Assembly: GCA_002311655.1 (NCBI GenBank)
Contig: DBYZ01000007.1
Location: 2,675 to 66,674, forward strand
From: Bacteroidales bacterium UBA1173
GTDB taxonomy: Bacteria > Bacteroidota > Bacteroidia > Bacteroidales > F082
Direction: 5' to 3'
Length of the DNA stretch: 64,000 nt
In this document: positions 50,464 to 58,475 of the stretch, in pieces
Position numbering within the stretch: the first letter of the stretch is position 1
How the letters are laid out: the number at the start of each line of letters is the position of its first letter
Translations under genes and position numbers: made by a program
Notes under the pieces: model-generated
Database searches by the model: none
Seen by the model: the letters and a program-made list of their open reading frames with translations, nothing else
What the model was told of the DNA's origin: nothing

Positions 50464-50577
50464 GTAATTGAATGTTTTTAAACCGCAAAAATAATTATTT
50501 TTGTAAAAAAATAATGCAATTTTTTTCAAAAATTTGTAATTTTACACCCTGTTTTAACATTAAAAACTAAACAAATC

Positions 50578-51147
50578 ATGAACTACTTAGACATTATCAT
50601 TGGTATCATATTGATAATCTTTGCGTTAGGCGGATTAAAAAACGGAATCATCAGAGAAGCTTTCTCGCTTTTGGCGTTCATAGCTGGAATTTACGGAGCA
50701 ATGAAACTTTCAGATTACGTGGGAAAATGGCTTGGTGAGATCATCAACGTCAATCCAGAGTGGATGTCTGTCATTTCATTTATCATCGTCTTTATAGCTT
50801 TAGCATTGTTAATCAATTGGTTAGGAGGATTGCTTTCGGATTTTGTAGCCTCACTCAGTTTGGGATTTTTCGACAAATTAGGAGGCTTTGTCTTCGGTAT
50901 CGCCAAAGGATTTTTGCTTGTTGGAGTATTGATTTTGCTTCTTGATTTCTTTGGAATCAAAGACGTTTTGAAAGAAGAAACATGCGAAAACTCCAAGCTT
51001 TACAAGAGTTCTGAGAAGGTGGCGACTTGGATTTATGAAAACAAAGACAACTGGATTGAGAAAATCGATGAAAAATTCGACAAGGTTGAGAAGAATTTGA
51101 AGCACGAAAAAGACGACGTTGAAGATTTTGTAGAAGATTTAATATGA
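50578..51147 (+). CDS. CvpA family inner-membrane protein
   Basis: A 189-residue protein with four membrane helices: NYLDIIIGIILIIFALGGLKNGIIREAFSLLAFIAGIYGA is the classic CvpA start, followed by VSFIIVFIALALLINWLGG and KLGGFVFGIAKGFLLVGVLI. A charged C-terminal tail (about 130-189) follows. CvpA proteins are linked to colicin V production and cell-envelope stress resistance. It overlaps elbB by 4 bp (ATGA). Confidence 0.87.
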   Translation: MNYLDIIIGIILIIFALGGLKNGIIREAFSLLAFIAGIYGAMKLSDYVGKWLGEIINVNPEWMSVISFIIVFIALALLINWLGGLLSDFVASLSLGFFDKLGGFVFGIAKGFLLVGVLILLLDFFGIKDVLKEETCENSKLYKSSEKVATWIYENKDNWIEKIDEKFDKVEKNLKHEKDDVEDFVEDLI

Positions 51148-51794
51148 AAAAAATAGCGGTTATTCTTGCCGGATGCGGCACCATGGACGGCTCGGAAATC
51201 AATGAGACCGTGACATTATTGTTAGCTTTGGACCAGCATAATATTGAATATCAAGCATTTGCACCAGACTCATATCAGGCTGAGGTGTGGAATCATGCCA
51301 CCGGAAAACGTGCTGAGGAGCGCAGAAACATGCTTGTTGAGGCGGCTCGAATTGTTCGTGGCAACATCTTGCCTTTGAGCAAATTCTCCGCCGATGATTT
51401 CGATGCCTTGTTGTTCCCAGGAGGCAGCGGAGCGGCGAAAAATATCTTCACATACGCTTACGACGGCATCAATTTCAAGGTAAATAAAGAAGTTGAGAAG
51501 GCGATTTTAGATATTCACGCTCAAGGCAAGCCGATTGGAGCCATGTGCATCGCGCCATTGATGGTTGCAAAAGTGCTCGGAAACGTCAATGTCACGATGG
51601 GAAGCAGCGAGTGCCGTCAAGCGAAGGAACTCGCGTTGATTGGCTGCAAGCACACTGAGACCACCCACGGCGGCGTTGCCATCGACAAGGAAAACAAGGT
51701 GTTTTCAACGCCATGCTTCATGCTCGACGCAAGCTTGAAAGATGTTTATCAAGGAGCATGGAATCTAGTGGAAGAGATGGTGAAATTTTCCTAG
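51144..51794 (+). CDS. elbB: ElbB-type DJ-1/PfpI family glyoxalase-like protein
   Basis: A 216-residue protein of the ElbB (isoprenoid biosynthesis glyoxalase, formerly sigma cross-reacting protein) subgroup of DJ-1/PfpI: MKKIAVILAGCGTMDGSEINETVT, FDALLFPGGSGAAKN and PIGAMCIAPLMVAKVLG, which contains the nucleophile-elbow cysteine. Glyoxalase activity is reported for the family. It is coupled to cvpA and its last 30 bp overlap the convergent oxidoreductase gene. Confidence 0.92.
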   Translation: MKKIAVILAGCGTMDGSEINETVTLLLALDQHNIEYQAFAPDSYQAEVWNHATGKRAEERRNMLVEAARIVRGNILPLSKFSADDFDALLFPGGSGAAKNIFTYAYDGINFKVNKEVEKAILDIHAQGKPIGAMCIAPLMVAKVLGNVNVTMGSSECRQAKELALIGCKHTETTHGGVAIDKENKVFSTPCFMLDASLKDVYQGAWNLVEEMVKFS

Positions 51795-52886
51795 CATTTT
51801 TAGGCACATTGAGAGCAACCAGCGATGTTTCATGATCATTTTTCCAAACAAAAGATGATTATGTGTGTCGCGTCCTATGCGTTTTCGGAGCAGTTTTGAA
51901 TATTCTTCAGTTTCAGTTTTTGAGAAATTCCCTTTTAAAACACATTTTTCAGCGACTTGCGCCGCATAATATCCGCTTACCATTGCGTTGCCGATACCTC
52001 CACCGGTGATAGGGTCAATGAGATTTGCAGCATCGCCACACACGCAGAAATTATCGCCAAAACAGTCGTATTTGTCAATGTTATGAGGAATCAGACCGCC
52101 AACCAAAGGAGAATCGCTCTTTGCATCGGCAAAACGTTGTTTTAATGCGTCGTCGTTGGCAATCCAAGATTGAAAAACTGAGCGCATATCGCCATTAAGG
52201 TCCTTTACTAGGCAGCCAAATCCGACATTAGCCGTACCGTCAGCCATTGGGAAAATCCATAAATAGCCAGGATAATACTCTTTTTTAAAATGAAACTCTA
52301 TTGTGTCAGATTTCAAATCTTTCACACCTGAATAATATGCGCGAACTGCTACGCCCAGATTGGATTTGTCTAGTTTGGAACCTGTAAGTTCACGTGAAAT
52401 TTTCGACGATGCGCCACAACAAACCAACAACATTTTTGTAAAAAACACCTCACCGTTTTTGGCATAAAGCTTCAGTCCGTCTTCAGTACGTTCCACCCTC
52501 CGAATGGCGCAGTTTTGGAATACCGACACGTTTTTTGCATCACGTTGCACCAGTGAAAACAAAAAATTATCGAAATCCAGGCGTTTGCAGTTGTATCCAA
52601 AATGCTTGATATCGAATCGATAAGAGTGATTTTGATATTCAATTTCAGCAGTACTTATGCGCAAAGGCTTTTGTGTCGCTAAAAACTCATCGAAATACGC
52701 CGGATTTATATCTTTGAGCGTATTGATACTTCTGTCACACAGGCAGTCGCCACAGATCTTATTTCGCGGAAACGATGATTTTTCAAACAATGCCACGGAA
52801 CAGTTGGAGTTGCGCAAAGTCAACGCGGCGGCACATCCGGCAGGACCGGCTCCGATGATGGCAATGTCAAAATTCAAACCACTCAT
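51765..52886 (-). CDS. FAD-dependent oxidoreductase, geranylgeranyl reductase family
   Basis: A 373-residue flavoprotein starting MSGLNFDIAIIGAGPAGCAAALTL (FAD-binding GxGxxG). SSFPRNKICGDCLCDRSI matches the conserved KxCG(D/E) motif of the geranylgeranyl-reductase group, and FCVCGDAANLIDPITGGGIGNAMVSG is the second FAD motif. A prenyl or lipid double-bond reduction is likely but not proven. It overlaps the glycosyltransferase stop by 4 bp (ATGA), so the two are translated together. Confidence 0.83.
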   Translation of the reverse strand: MSGLNFDIAIIGAGPAGCAAALTLRNSNCSVALFEKSSFPRNKICGDCLCDRSINTLKDINPAYFDEFLATQKPLRISTAEIEYQNHSYRFDIKHFGYNCKRLDFDNFLFSLVQRDAKNVSVFQNCAIRRVERTEDGLKLYAKNGEVFFTKMLLVCCGASSKISRELTGSKLDKSNLGVAVRAYYSGVKDLKSDTIEFHFKKEYYPGYLWIFPMADGTANVGFGCLVKDLNGDMRSVFQSWIANDDALKQRFADAKSDSPLVGGLIPHNIDKYDCFGDNFCVCGDAANLIDPITGGGIGNAMVSGYYAAQVAEKCVLKGNFSKTETEEYSKLLRKRIGRDTHNHLLFGKMIMKHRWLLSMCLKMLGKFHHLFH

Positions 52887-54127
52887 TTCCACCTCACTTT
52901 AGTAACAATTCCTGAAAAAGCAGTAAACACTACATAAAACGGGTAGACAAACTCCAATGGGAATATCCATCGCATTAGTTTCTGCTGTTTCATGAAACGC
53001 GTGATTCCCTTTAAAATCGGGAAGTCGATGAGCGTTTTCAGGATGATGTAAAGCACAAACAAACACCAGAAAACGTGCATGAAAAAGCCTGCAACGAAGA
53101 AGAAAACGATGCTTAAATTAAACAGTAAAACAATGAGTGCTGTGGCTATGATTTTCCAGTTTGTATAAGCCTTTGTTTTCGATGCCCATCGAGTGCGCTG
53201 ACGGAAAAACGACTTAAGATTCGGCATCGTCGCTGTCTTCACAATCGCTTCATTATCAAGGAGAAACTTCACAGATTGACTTCCATAATGTTTTATAAAC
53301 TGCTCCATAAGGAACATATCGTCACCCGAAGCGATTCTCATGTCAGTGCGGTATTTCTCAACGTCAAGGGCAGCTTGCCGGTTGTACATCATGTTGGCAC
53401 CGTTGCACATCACAGGCATGCCGATGGTGGCGGAACCAGCAGTGCTCGCGATAAGACTCAGATGCTCAAGCACTTGCAGTTTCTCGAACAAAGTGTTGGT
53501 TGGTGACAAAAGCACCGGACCAAGCAGCATCTTCAGATCATGATTCATGAAATAACCGACCATCACCTCTATCCAACGCGGAGGGAGTTCACAGTCGGCG
53601 TCGGTGACCATAACCAATTCATTTTCAGCGGCATGCAAAGCTTGAGATATGGCTTGTTTTTTCCCTGAACCAGTTGCTTTAAGCAATTTCAGTCTCATCT
53701 CAGGGTAGAGAGCTCTGAATCTCTCCGAGATCTCATAGGTATCATCATCAGAGTGGTCATCAACCAAAACAACCTCAAACTTTTCTTTGCTATATGATTG
53801 ATTATAAAGCGATTGCAATAATGTTTGGATGTTCTGACATTCATTTTTTGCCGCTATTATAACAGATACATTTCTATTCGTCATTTCGAGCGAAGTCGAG
53901 ACCTGAGCTTTGCGAAAGCATTCACCTTTGATGAATAAATCACCGCCATTTGAATCTTGACGAAATTGATTGCTGGAGATTTCTCCATTCCGCTTCGCTT
54001 CAGTCGAAATGACGTGTTGTGTGTCGATTTTGAACAGTCCCAATGTAAACGCCCCGATGCATATCAGGTAGAGTGCGGCGAATATCATTATGATATTCAA
54101 CAAGATATGTATTGTTTCAAGACTCAT
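52883..54127 (-). CDS. family 2 glycosyltransferase with repeat-derived insert
   Basis: A 414-residue membrane GT2. After an N-terminal helix (1-33), residues about 39-83 (HVISTEAKRNGEI...VSTSLEMTN) are encoded by a REPIN element. The catalytic domain then starts NVSVIIAAKNECQNI, with VLVDDHSDDDTYEI, VMVTDADCELPPRW, and QRTRWASKTKAYTNW as the QxxRW-like motif; C-terminal helices complete it. It probably makes a cell-surface glycan or glycolipid together with the adjacent flippase-like and oxidoreductase genes. Confidence 0.85.
   Translation of the reverse strand: MSLETIHILLNIIMIFAALYLICIGAFTLGLFKIDTQHVISTEAKRNGEISSNQFRQDSNGGDLFIKGECFRKAQVSTSLEMTNRNVSVIIAAKNECQNIQTLLQSLYNQSYSKEKFEVVLVDDHSDDDTYEISERFRALYPEMRLKLLKATGSGKKQAISQALHAAENELVMVTDADCELPPRWIEVMVGYFMNHDLKMLLGPVLLSPTNTLFEKLQVLEHLSLIASTAGSATIGMPVMCNGANMMYNRQAALDVEKYRTDMRIASGDDMFLMEQFIKHYGSQSVKFLLDNEAIVKTATMPNLKSFFRQRTRWASKTKAYTNWKIIATALIVLLFNLSIVFFFVAGFFMHVFWCLFVLYIILKTLIDFPILKGITRFMKQQKLMRWIFPLEFVYPFYVVFTAFSGIVTKVRWK
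53880..54013. repeat. REPIN-family element inside a glycosyltransferase gene (locus G)
   Basis: A 134-bp element with GTCATTTCGAGCGAAGTCG at one end and GATTTCTCCATTCCGC...CAGTCGAAATGAC at the other. It is read in frame, adding about 45 residues between the N-terminal helix and the catalytic domain. The interior is longer than in the other copies. Confidence 0.85.
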
Positions 54128-55121
54128 AACCCCTCCTCATAAACTTCAGCTTACGGATATAAAACAGACCTATAATGGCCGGAATCGCAAGGTTATAAAG
54201 CCAAAGCATAGTGCTTGCCGAGGCAACCATCAGACTGAAAGACGTGCTTATTCCCTTGATACTCAACCACTTCTCGAAGACAAATATGCATACCGAGCCA
54301 CGCACAGCAATCTCGGTGATTGTGACAAACGGTATCACCGTCATTAAAAGGTACGTCAACATGATAGGAATCATCGCCTCGAAATAGTTCAAAGGCACGT
54401 CGAAAGCCCAGATTAATAGGACAAACTGGAACGAATAAACGATATATTTTCCTAATGCGATAAGCAGAATCACCGCCAAATCACGTTTCGAATAGCTTCC
54501 GAAAATCTCCATATATTTTTCGGTTCGCGGGCGCCATCTCATCGGAATCAGGCGTTTTAGATGTCTCAAAATATGGATATTAAAATACAAAAGATATCCT
54601 AAAACAATGATTATCAATGATAAAATCAGTACGTACCAATAATATTTTTCCTTAGTGCAGAACAGCCACGCCACGCAGCCAAGGCTCACCGTGACGAGCA
54701 TCTGCGCGATGTTTCCAACGAAAGTGAGCATTGCCGCCTTTAGTCTGTTGCCTTTTTCCAAAATGAAGATACGCCCGAGGAAGTCGCCGGTACGGTTAGG
54801 AAACATCATGCCTGCTGTGATACCGGTGAAAATAGCAATAAAAGCCCTACGAAAAGGCACAGCCTCAACAGGTTTTACCGATTTCTGCCATTTGCGCGTC
54901 TCAAACGCCATGTTGACGGGCATCAGCACGAATGCCAAGACCATCAGCATCACGTTTTTTGGTGACGAGAACGATGTTTTTACCGAGTTCCACATCTCCG
55001 TAATATCTTGATTATCAAAGATTTTATCATAGATAAACCAACATCCGGCAAGCACAATAATAATTTTTATCGCCATTTCAGCAATTTTCATTATTTTTGC
55101 ATTATGTGAAGTCGCACTCAT
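54117..55121 (-). CDS. lysylphosphatidylglycerol synthase transmembrane/flippase-like protein (UPF0104)
   Basis: A 334-residue protein with about eight membrane helices, typical of the LPG_synthase_TM/AglD-like family: FALVLMPVNMAFETRKWQK, GITAGMMFPNRTGDFLGRIFIL, and a VPFVTITEIAVRGSVCIFVF block. It may move or modify lipid-linked intermediates for the downstream glycosyltransferase (11-bp overlap). The open frame reaches 55187, but this would cross the divergent ruvC start; 55121 or 55091 are the plausible ATGs. Confidence 0.78.
   Translation of the reverse strand: MSATSHNAKIMKIAEMAIKIIIVLAGCWFIYDKIFDNQDITEMWNSVKTSFSSPKNVMLMVLAFVLMPVNMAFETRKWQKSVKPVEAVPFRRAFIAIFTGITAGMMFPNRTGDFLGRIFILEKGNRLKAAMLTFVGNIAQMLVTVSLGCVAWLFCTKEKYYWYVLILSLIIIVLGYLLYFNIHILRHLKRLIPMRWRPRTEKYMEIFGSYSKRDLAVILLIALGKYIVYSFQFVLLIWAFDVPLNYFEAMIPIMLTYLLMTVIPFVTITEIAVRGSVCIFVFEKWLSIKGISTSFSLMVASASTMLWLYNLAIPAIIGLFYIRKLKFMRRGYES
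55092..55099 (+). promoter_or_regulatory. -7 box for ruvC
   Basis: TATTTTTG, 45 bp before the ruvC start codon, fits TAnnTTTG. Confidence 0.5.
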
Positions 55122-55129
55122 TTCGACTG

Positions 55130-55137
55130 CAAAGATA
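55130..55137 (-). promoter_or_regulatory. -7 box for the flippase-like gene
   Basis: CAAAGATA on the plus strand reads TATCTTTG on the minus strand, 8 bp before the ATG at 55121. It overlaps the region of the divergent ruvC promoter. Confidence 0.5.
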
Positions 55138-55144
55138 ATAAATT

Positions 55145-55741
55145 TTGAAAACTGACCGAATAATATTAGGTATCGACCCGGGAACAATGGTGATGGGTTA
55201 CGGCCTCATCCTTCAGAGAGGCAAGGAGCTGAGTATGCTAAGAATGGGAGTTTTAAAGCTGGCAAAGCTTGATAATCAAGCACTTAAGCTACGCAGAATA
55301 TTTGAGCGCGTACTCGAAATCATTGATGAATATCATCCTGATGAGCTTGCTATCGAGGCTCCATTCTTTGGAAAAAACGTTCAGTCGATGCTGAAATTAG
55401 GGCGTGCACAAGGTGTTGCGATGGCTGCGGCACTTTATCGTGACATCCCGATTTTTGAGTATTCTCCAAGAAAAATCAAGCAGTCGATAACTGGCAACGG
55501 CGCCGCTTCAAAGGAACAGGTCGCGGCAATGGTGCAGAAAATATGCAATTTCACCGAGCATCCCGACTATCTCGACGCCACCGATGCCATGGCAGCGGCA
55601 GTATGCCACAGCTTCCAAAACCAACTCAACATCGTCGGAGGCACCGACGATCCCAAGTTGCCAAAAATCCCAAAAGGAAAGAAATCGTTTAACAGCTGGG
55701 AAGCGTTTCTACAACAAAATCCTGATAAAAAACTACATTAA
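55145..55741 (+). CDS. ruvC: crossover junction endodeoxyribonuclease RuvC
   Basis: A 198-residue Holliday junction resolvase that acts with RuvAB. It carries the catalytic acids in ILGIDPGTMVMGYG, LAIEAPFFGKN and LDATDAMAAAVCH. The start is unusual: no ATG is possible before the first active-site aspartate, because a TAA stops the frame at 55139. TTG at 55145 (or ATT at 55142) must be used. A C-terminal tail of about 35 residues (GTDDPKLPKIPKGKKSF) goes beyond the E. coli length. Confidence 0.93.
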   Translation: MKTDRIILGIDPGTMVMGYGLILQRGKELSMLRMGVLKLAKLDNQALKLRRIFERVLEIIDEYHPDELAIEAPFFGKNVQSMLKLGRAQGVAMAAALYRDIPIFEYSPRKIKQSITGNGAASKEQVAAMVQKICNFTEHPDYLDATDAMAAAVCHSFQNQLNIVGGTDDPKLPKIPKGKKSFNSWEAFLQQNPDKKLH

Positions 55742-56875
55742 CTTCTGATAAAACTGCCACCAACGATCAGGCAATTCGTTTCTCATCGCCATGTCATAGT
55801 CTGATTTTGAGCATGGGATGAAGTGTTCAGAGATCTCCATCCACCATTTTCCGGTGGTTTTATGGCATAAGAAAACGAGTTCGTCGTAATCTTCAAGTTT
55901 TACAATATATTTTGTGAATTCATCGCGGTTGTCAGCGGTAGGGTAGTCGTTCTGACGAAGAGAGAAGCCTTCTAAAAAGTACCAGATCATCTCCGCTAAG
56001 TTGTTGGCACTCTGATAGTTGACATCAAAACTCGGGTTGTAGTTGAAGAACCCTATCGATGTCAGTTTAGGGTTCAAACCGGCGTAACGCGTCATCTTGC
56101 AGCCGTCCTCGCTGCTGAATCCGTTCGGTGAGCTACGTTTCACACCAGGCATGTCGGCGGCACAAAAAGCGGCTGCATCAATAGTGACGATATCGGCGCT
56201 ACGAAGCAAAGGCTCTGTCAATTCGGTACGGTTTTTCATCGTGCCCAAACGATAGATATCGAAAAACAACTGTTTCATCAGGTTAATATTCTCATTATCA
56301 ATGTAATAAGTCTGATAACCGATGTTGGTGTAGTTGAAAAGATAATTCGGCTTATGCAAGATGATATGGCTCAGATACGACTCCGAATTGATGTTCTCAC
56401 CGTCCTCGCCAAGGTCGAAACGCGGGTCTATGGCAGTGATATTCACCAACTTACCAGTGTTTTCATAAACCTGATAGATTGGATATGTCAAATCCTGGCT
56501 ACCACCCAAGATAACTGGTACGATGTGGTATTTCAAAAGCGTCAGAAACACCTCGCTCAGCGCATAGTAAGTGTCCTCGACACGCAAGCCAGCCTTCACA
56601 TTGCCGAGGTCGACGATTTTCAGGTCAGGCCAATGGTTAAACAAAGGATATAAGGCGTGGCGGATAGCATCCGGACCAGCCTTACATCCTTCATTGTCAA
56701 CAGCATAGCGTTCTTCTTCAACTCCGACTATCGCAATCTGATGACCTTCCAACTCTGGAAAATCCTCTTCATTTTTAAAGATAGTAATCGTGTTGCCAAA
56801 CTGTTTTTTATGTGTTAGATGACAGTTTTCGACGATTTCTTCCTTAACCGGATTGAGAAAAGCGCTAATGTCCAT
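55733..56875 (-). CDS. arginase/formimidoylglutamase-fold protein with altered metal site
   Basis: A 380-residue member of the ureohydrolase fold. The three metal motifs are changed: GGSQDLTYP replaces GGDHS, IDPRFDLG replaces DAHxD, and TIDAAAFCAADMPG replaces DxDxxDP, so at least three of six manganese ligands are missing. Bacteroidota relatives are annotated as formimidoylglutamase but often show the same GGSQD and RFD forms. It may be non-catalytic. The C-terminal about 60 residues (KLEDYDELVFLCHKTTGKWW) are outside the arginase core. It is 2 bp from the glyS stop and probably co-transcribed. Confidence 0.75.
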   Translation of the reverse strand: MDISAFLNPVKEEIVENCHLTHKKQFGNTITIFKNEEDFPELEGHQIAIVGVEEERYAVDNEGCKAGPDAIRHALYPLFNHWPDLKIVDLGNVKAGLRVEDTYYALSEVFLTLLKYHIVPVILGGSQDLTYPIYQVYENTGKLVNITAIDPRFDLGEDGENINSESYLSHIILHKPNYLFNYTNIGYQTYYIDNENINLMKQLFFDIYRLGTMKNRTELTEPLLRSADIVTIDAAAFCAADMPGVKRSSPNGFSSEDGCKMTRYAGLNPKLTSIGFFNYNPSFDVNYQSANNLAEMIWYFLEGFSLRQNDYPTADNRDEFTKYIVKLEDYDELVFLCHKTTGKWWMEISEHFIPCSKSDYDMAMRNELPDRWWQFYQKLM

Positions 56876-56877
56876 TT

Positions 56878-58401
56878 TTATTTCTTTGGAGAAATTTTCT
56901 TTCTTATGATTTCGTGCAACTCGTTGACGTTGACGCGGATCTGCTCCATGGTATCGCGGTCGCGGACTGTCACGGTATTGTCTTCAAGTGTCTGATTATC
57001 AACGGTTACGCACAATGGAGTACCGATAGCATCCTGACGACGATAGCGTTTTCCGATGGAGTCTTTCTCCTCGTACTGGCACATGTAGTCGTACTGCAGG
57101 CTGTCCATGATTTCGCGAGCCTTCTCCGGAAGTCCGTCTTTCTTCACCAATGGCAGGATAGCGACTTTGTAAGGTGCCAAAATCGGAGGCAGCTTCATCA
57201 CGACGCGCTCGCTACCGTCTTCGAGTTTCTCCTCTGTGTAGGCGTAGCTGAACATCGCGAGGAACATACGGTCAAGACCGATAGATGTCTCGATGACATA
57301 TGGAGTGTAGCTTTCGTTGGTCTCCGGGTCGAAATATTGTAACTTCTTGCCCGAGAACTCGGCGTGACGGCTGAGGTCGTAGTCGGTGCGGCTGTGAACG
57401 CCTTCCAACTCTTTGAAACCGAACGGGAAGTTAAACTCGATGTCGGTTGCGGCATTGGCATAATGAGCGAGTTTCTCATGGTCGTGGAAGCGGTAGTTTT
57501 CAGCTGGGATACCCAGTGAGAGGTGCCATTTCAGACGTTCTTCCTTCCATTTCTTGAACCATTCGATCTCGGTGCCAGGGCGTACGAAGAACTGCATCTC
57601 CATCTGTTCGAACTCTCTCATTCTGAAGATGAACTGACGGGCGACGATCTCATTTCTAAACGCCTTTCCTGTCTGTGCGATGCCAAACGGAATCTTCATT
57701 CTACCAGTCTTCTGGACATTGAGATAGTTCACAAAGATACCCTGTGCTGTCTCAGGACGCAGATAAACTGTGTTGGCGCCTTCTGCCAGCGAGCCAATCT
57801 GTGTAGCGAACATCAGGTTAAACTGACGCACGTCGGTCCAGTTGCGTGTTCCGCTGATAGGGCAAACGATGCCGAGGTCTTCGATGAGTTTTTTGATGTC
57901 GGCGAGGTCGTTTTTCTCCATGTCGCCGTACAGACGGTGGCTAATCTCTTCGATTTCCTTCTTCCACTCAAGGACACGCGGATTTGTTGTTATAAACTGC
58001 TCCTCGTTGAAGGCGTCGCCGAAGCGTTTCTTGGCTTTTTCAACTTCCTTGTTGATTTTTTCCTCAATCTTAGCCATGTAATCCTCGACCAAGACATCGG
58101 CGCGGTAACGTTTCTTGCTGTCTTTATTGTCGATCATCGGGTCGTTGAAAGCGTCAACGTGTCCTGATGCCTTCCACACTGTCGGGTGCATGAAGATTGC
58201 AGCGTCGAGACCGACAATGTTTTCGTGCATCTGCACCATGGCTTTCCACCAGTATTCTCTGATGTTTTTCTTCAGTTCGACACCATTCTGGCCGTAATCA
58301 TAAACGGCAGCCAGTCCGTCGTAAATGTCACTCGAAGGGAAAATAAAACCGTATTCCTTCGCGTGAGCTGTTATCTTTTTGAAAAATTCTTCCTGATTCA
58401 T
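56878..58401 (-). CDS. glyS: glycine--tRNA ligase (homodimeric type)
   Basis: A 507-residue class II synthetase of the archaeal/eukaryotic-like alpha2 type: FPSSDIYDGLAAVYDYGQNGVELK, YLRPETAQGIFVNYL, FGIAQTGKAFRNEI as motif 2, and VIETSIGLDRMFLAMF as motif 3, with a C-terminal anticodon-binding domain (PYKVAILPLVKKDGLPEKAREI). The arginase-fold gene follows it in the same transcript. Confidence 0.96.
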   Translation of the reverse strand: MNQEEFFKKITAHAKEYGFIFPSSDIYDGLAAVYDYGQNGVELKKNIREYWWKAMVQMHENIVGLDAAIFMHPTVWKASGHVDAFNDPMIDNKDSKKRYRADVLVEDYMAKIEEKINKEVEKAKKRFGDAFNEEQFITTNPRVLEWKKEIEEISHRLYGDMEKNDLADIKKLIEDLGIVCPISGTRNWTDVRQFNLMFATQIGSLAEGANTVYLRPETAQGIFVNYLNVQKTGRMKIPFGIAQTGKAFRNEIVARQFIFRMREFEQMEMQFFVRPGTEIEWFKKWKEERLKWHLSLGIPAENYRFHDHEKLAHYANAATDIEFNFPFGFKELEGVHSRTDYDLSRHAEFSGKKLQYFDPETNESYTPYVIETSIGLDRMFLAMFSYAYTEEKLEDGSERVVMKLPPILAPYKVAILPLVKKDGLPEKAREIMDSLQYDYMCQYEEKDSIGKRYRRQDAIGTPLCVTVDNQTLEDNTVTVRDRDTMEQIRVNVNELHEIIRKKISPKK

Positions 58402-58411
58402 TATCTTTTAA

Positions 58412-58473
58412 TTTGAAGTTTGAAGTTTGCAGTGTGGAGTTAACTTCAAACTTCACACTTAAAACTTCAAACT
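58412..58473. repeat. inverted TTTGAAGTTT repeat between queA and glyS
   Basis: TTTGAAGTTTGAAGTTT and AAACTTCAAACTT-type words face each other around TGGAGTTAACTTC. Related AAAACTTCAAACTGA text occurs at 662-676, so this is a short dispersed repeat. It may end the queA transcript or attenuate glyS. Confidence 0.5.
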
Positions 58474-58475
58474 GA

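Noticed and set aside
6267..54013. Possible CRISPR array from recurring palindromes
   Set aside because: The repeats are isolated by kilobases, differ in length and lack regular spacers; no cas genes are present.
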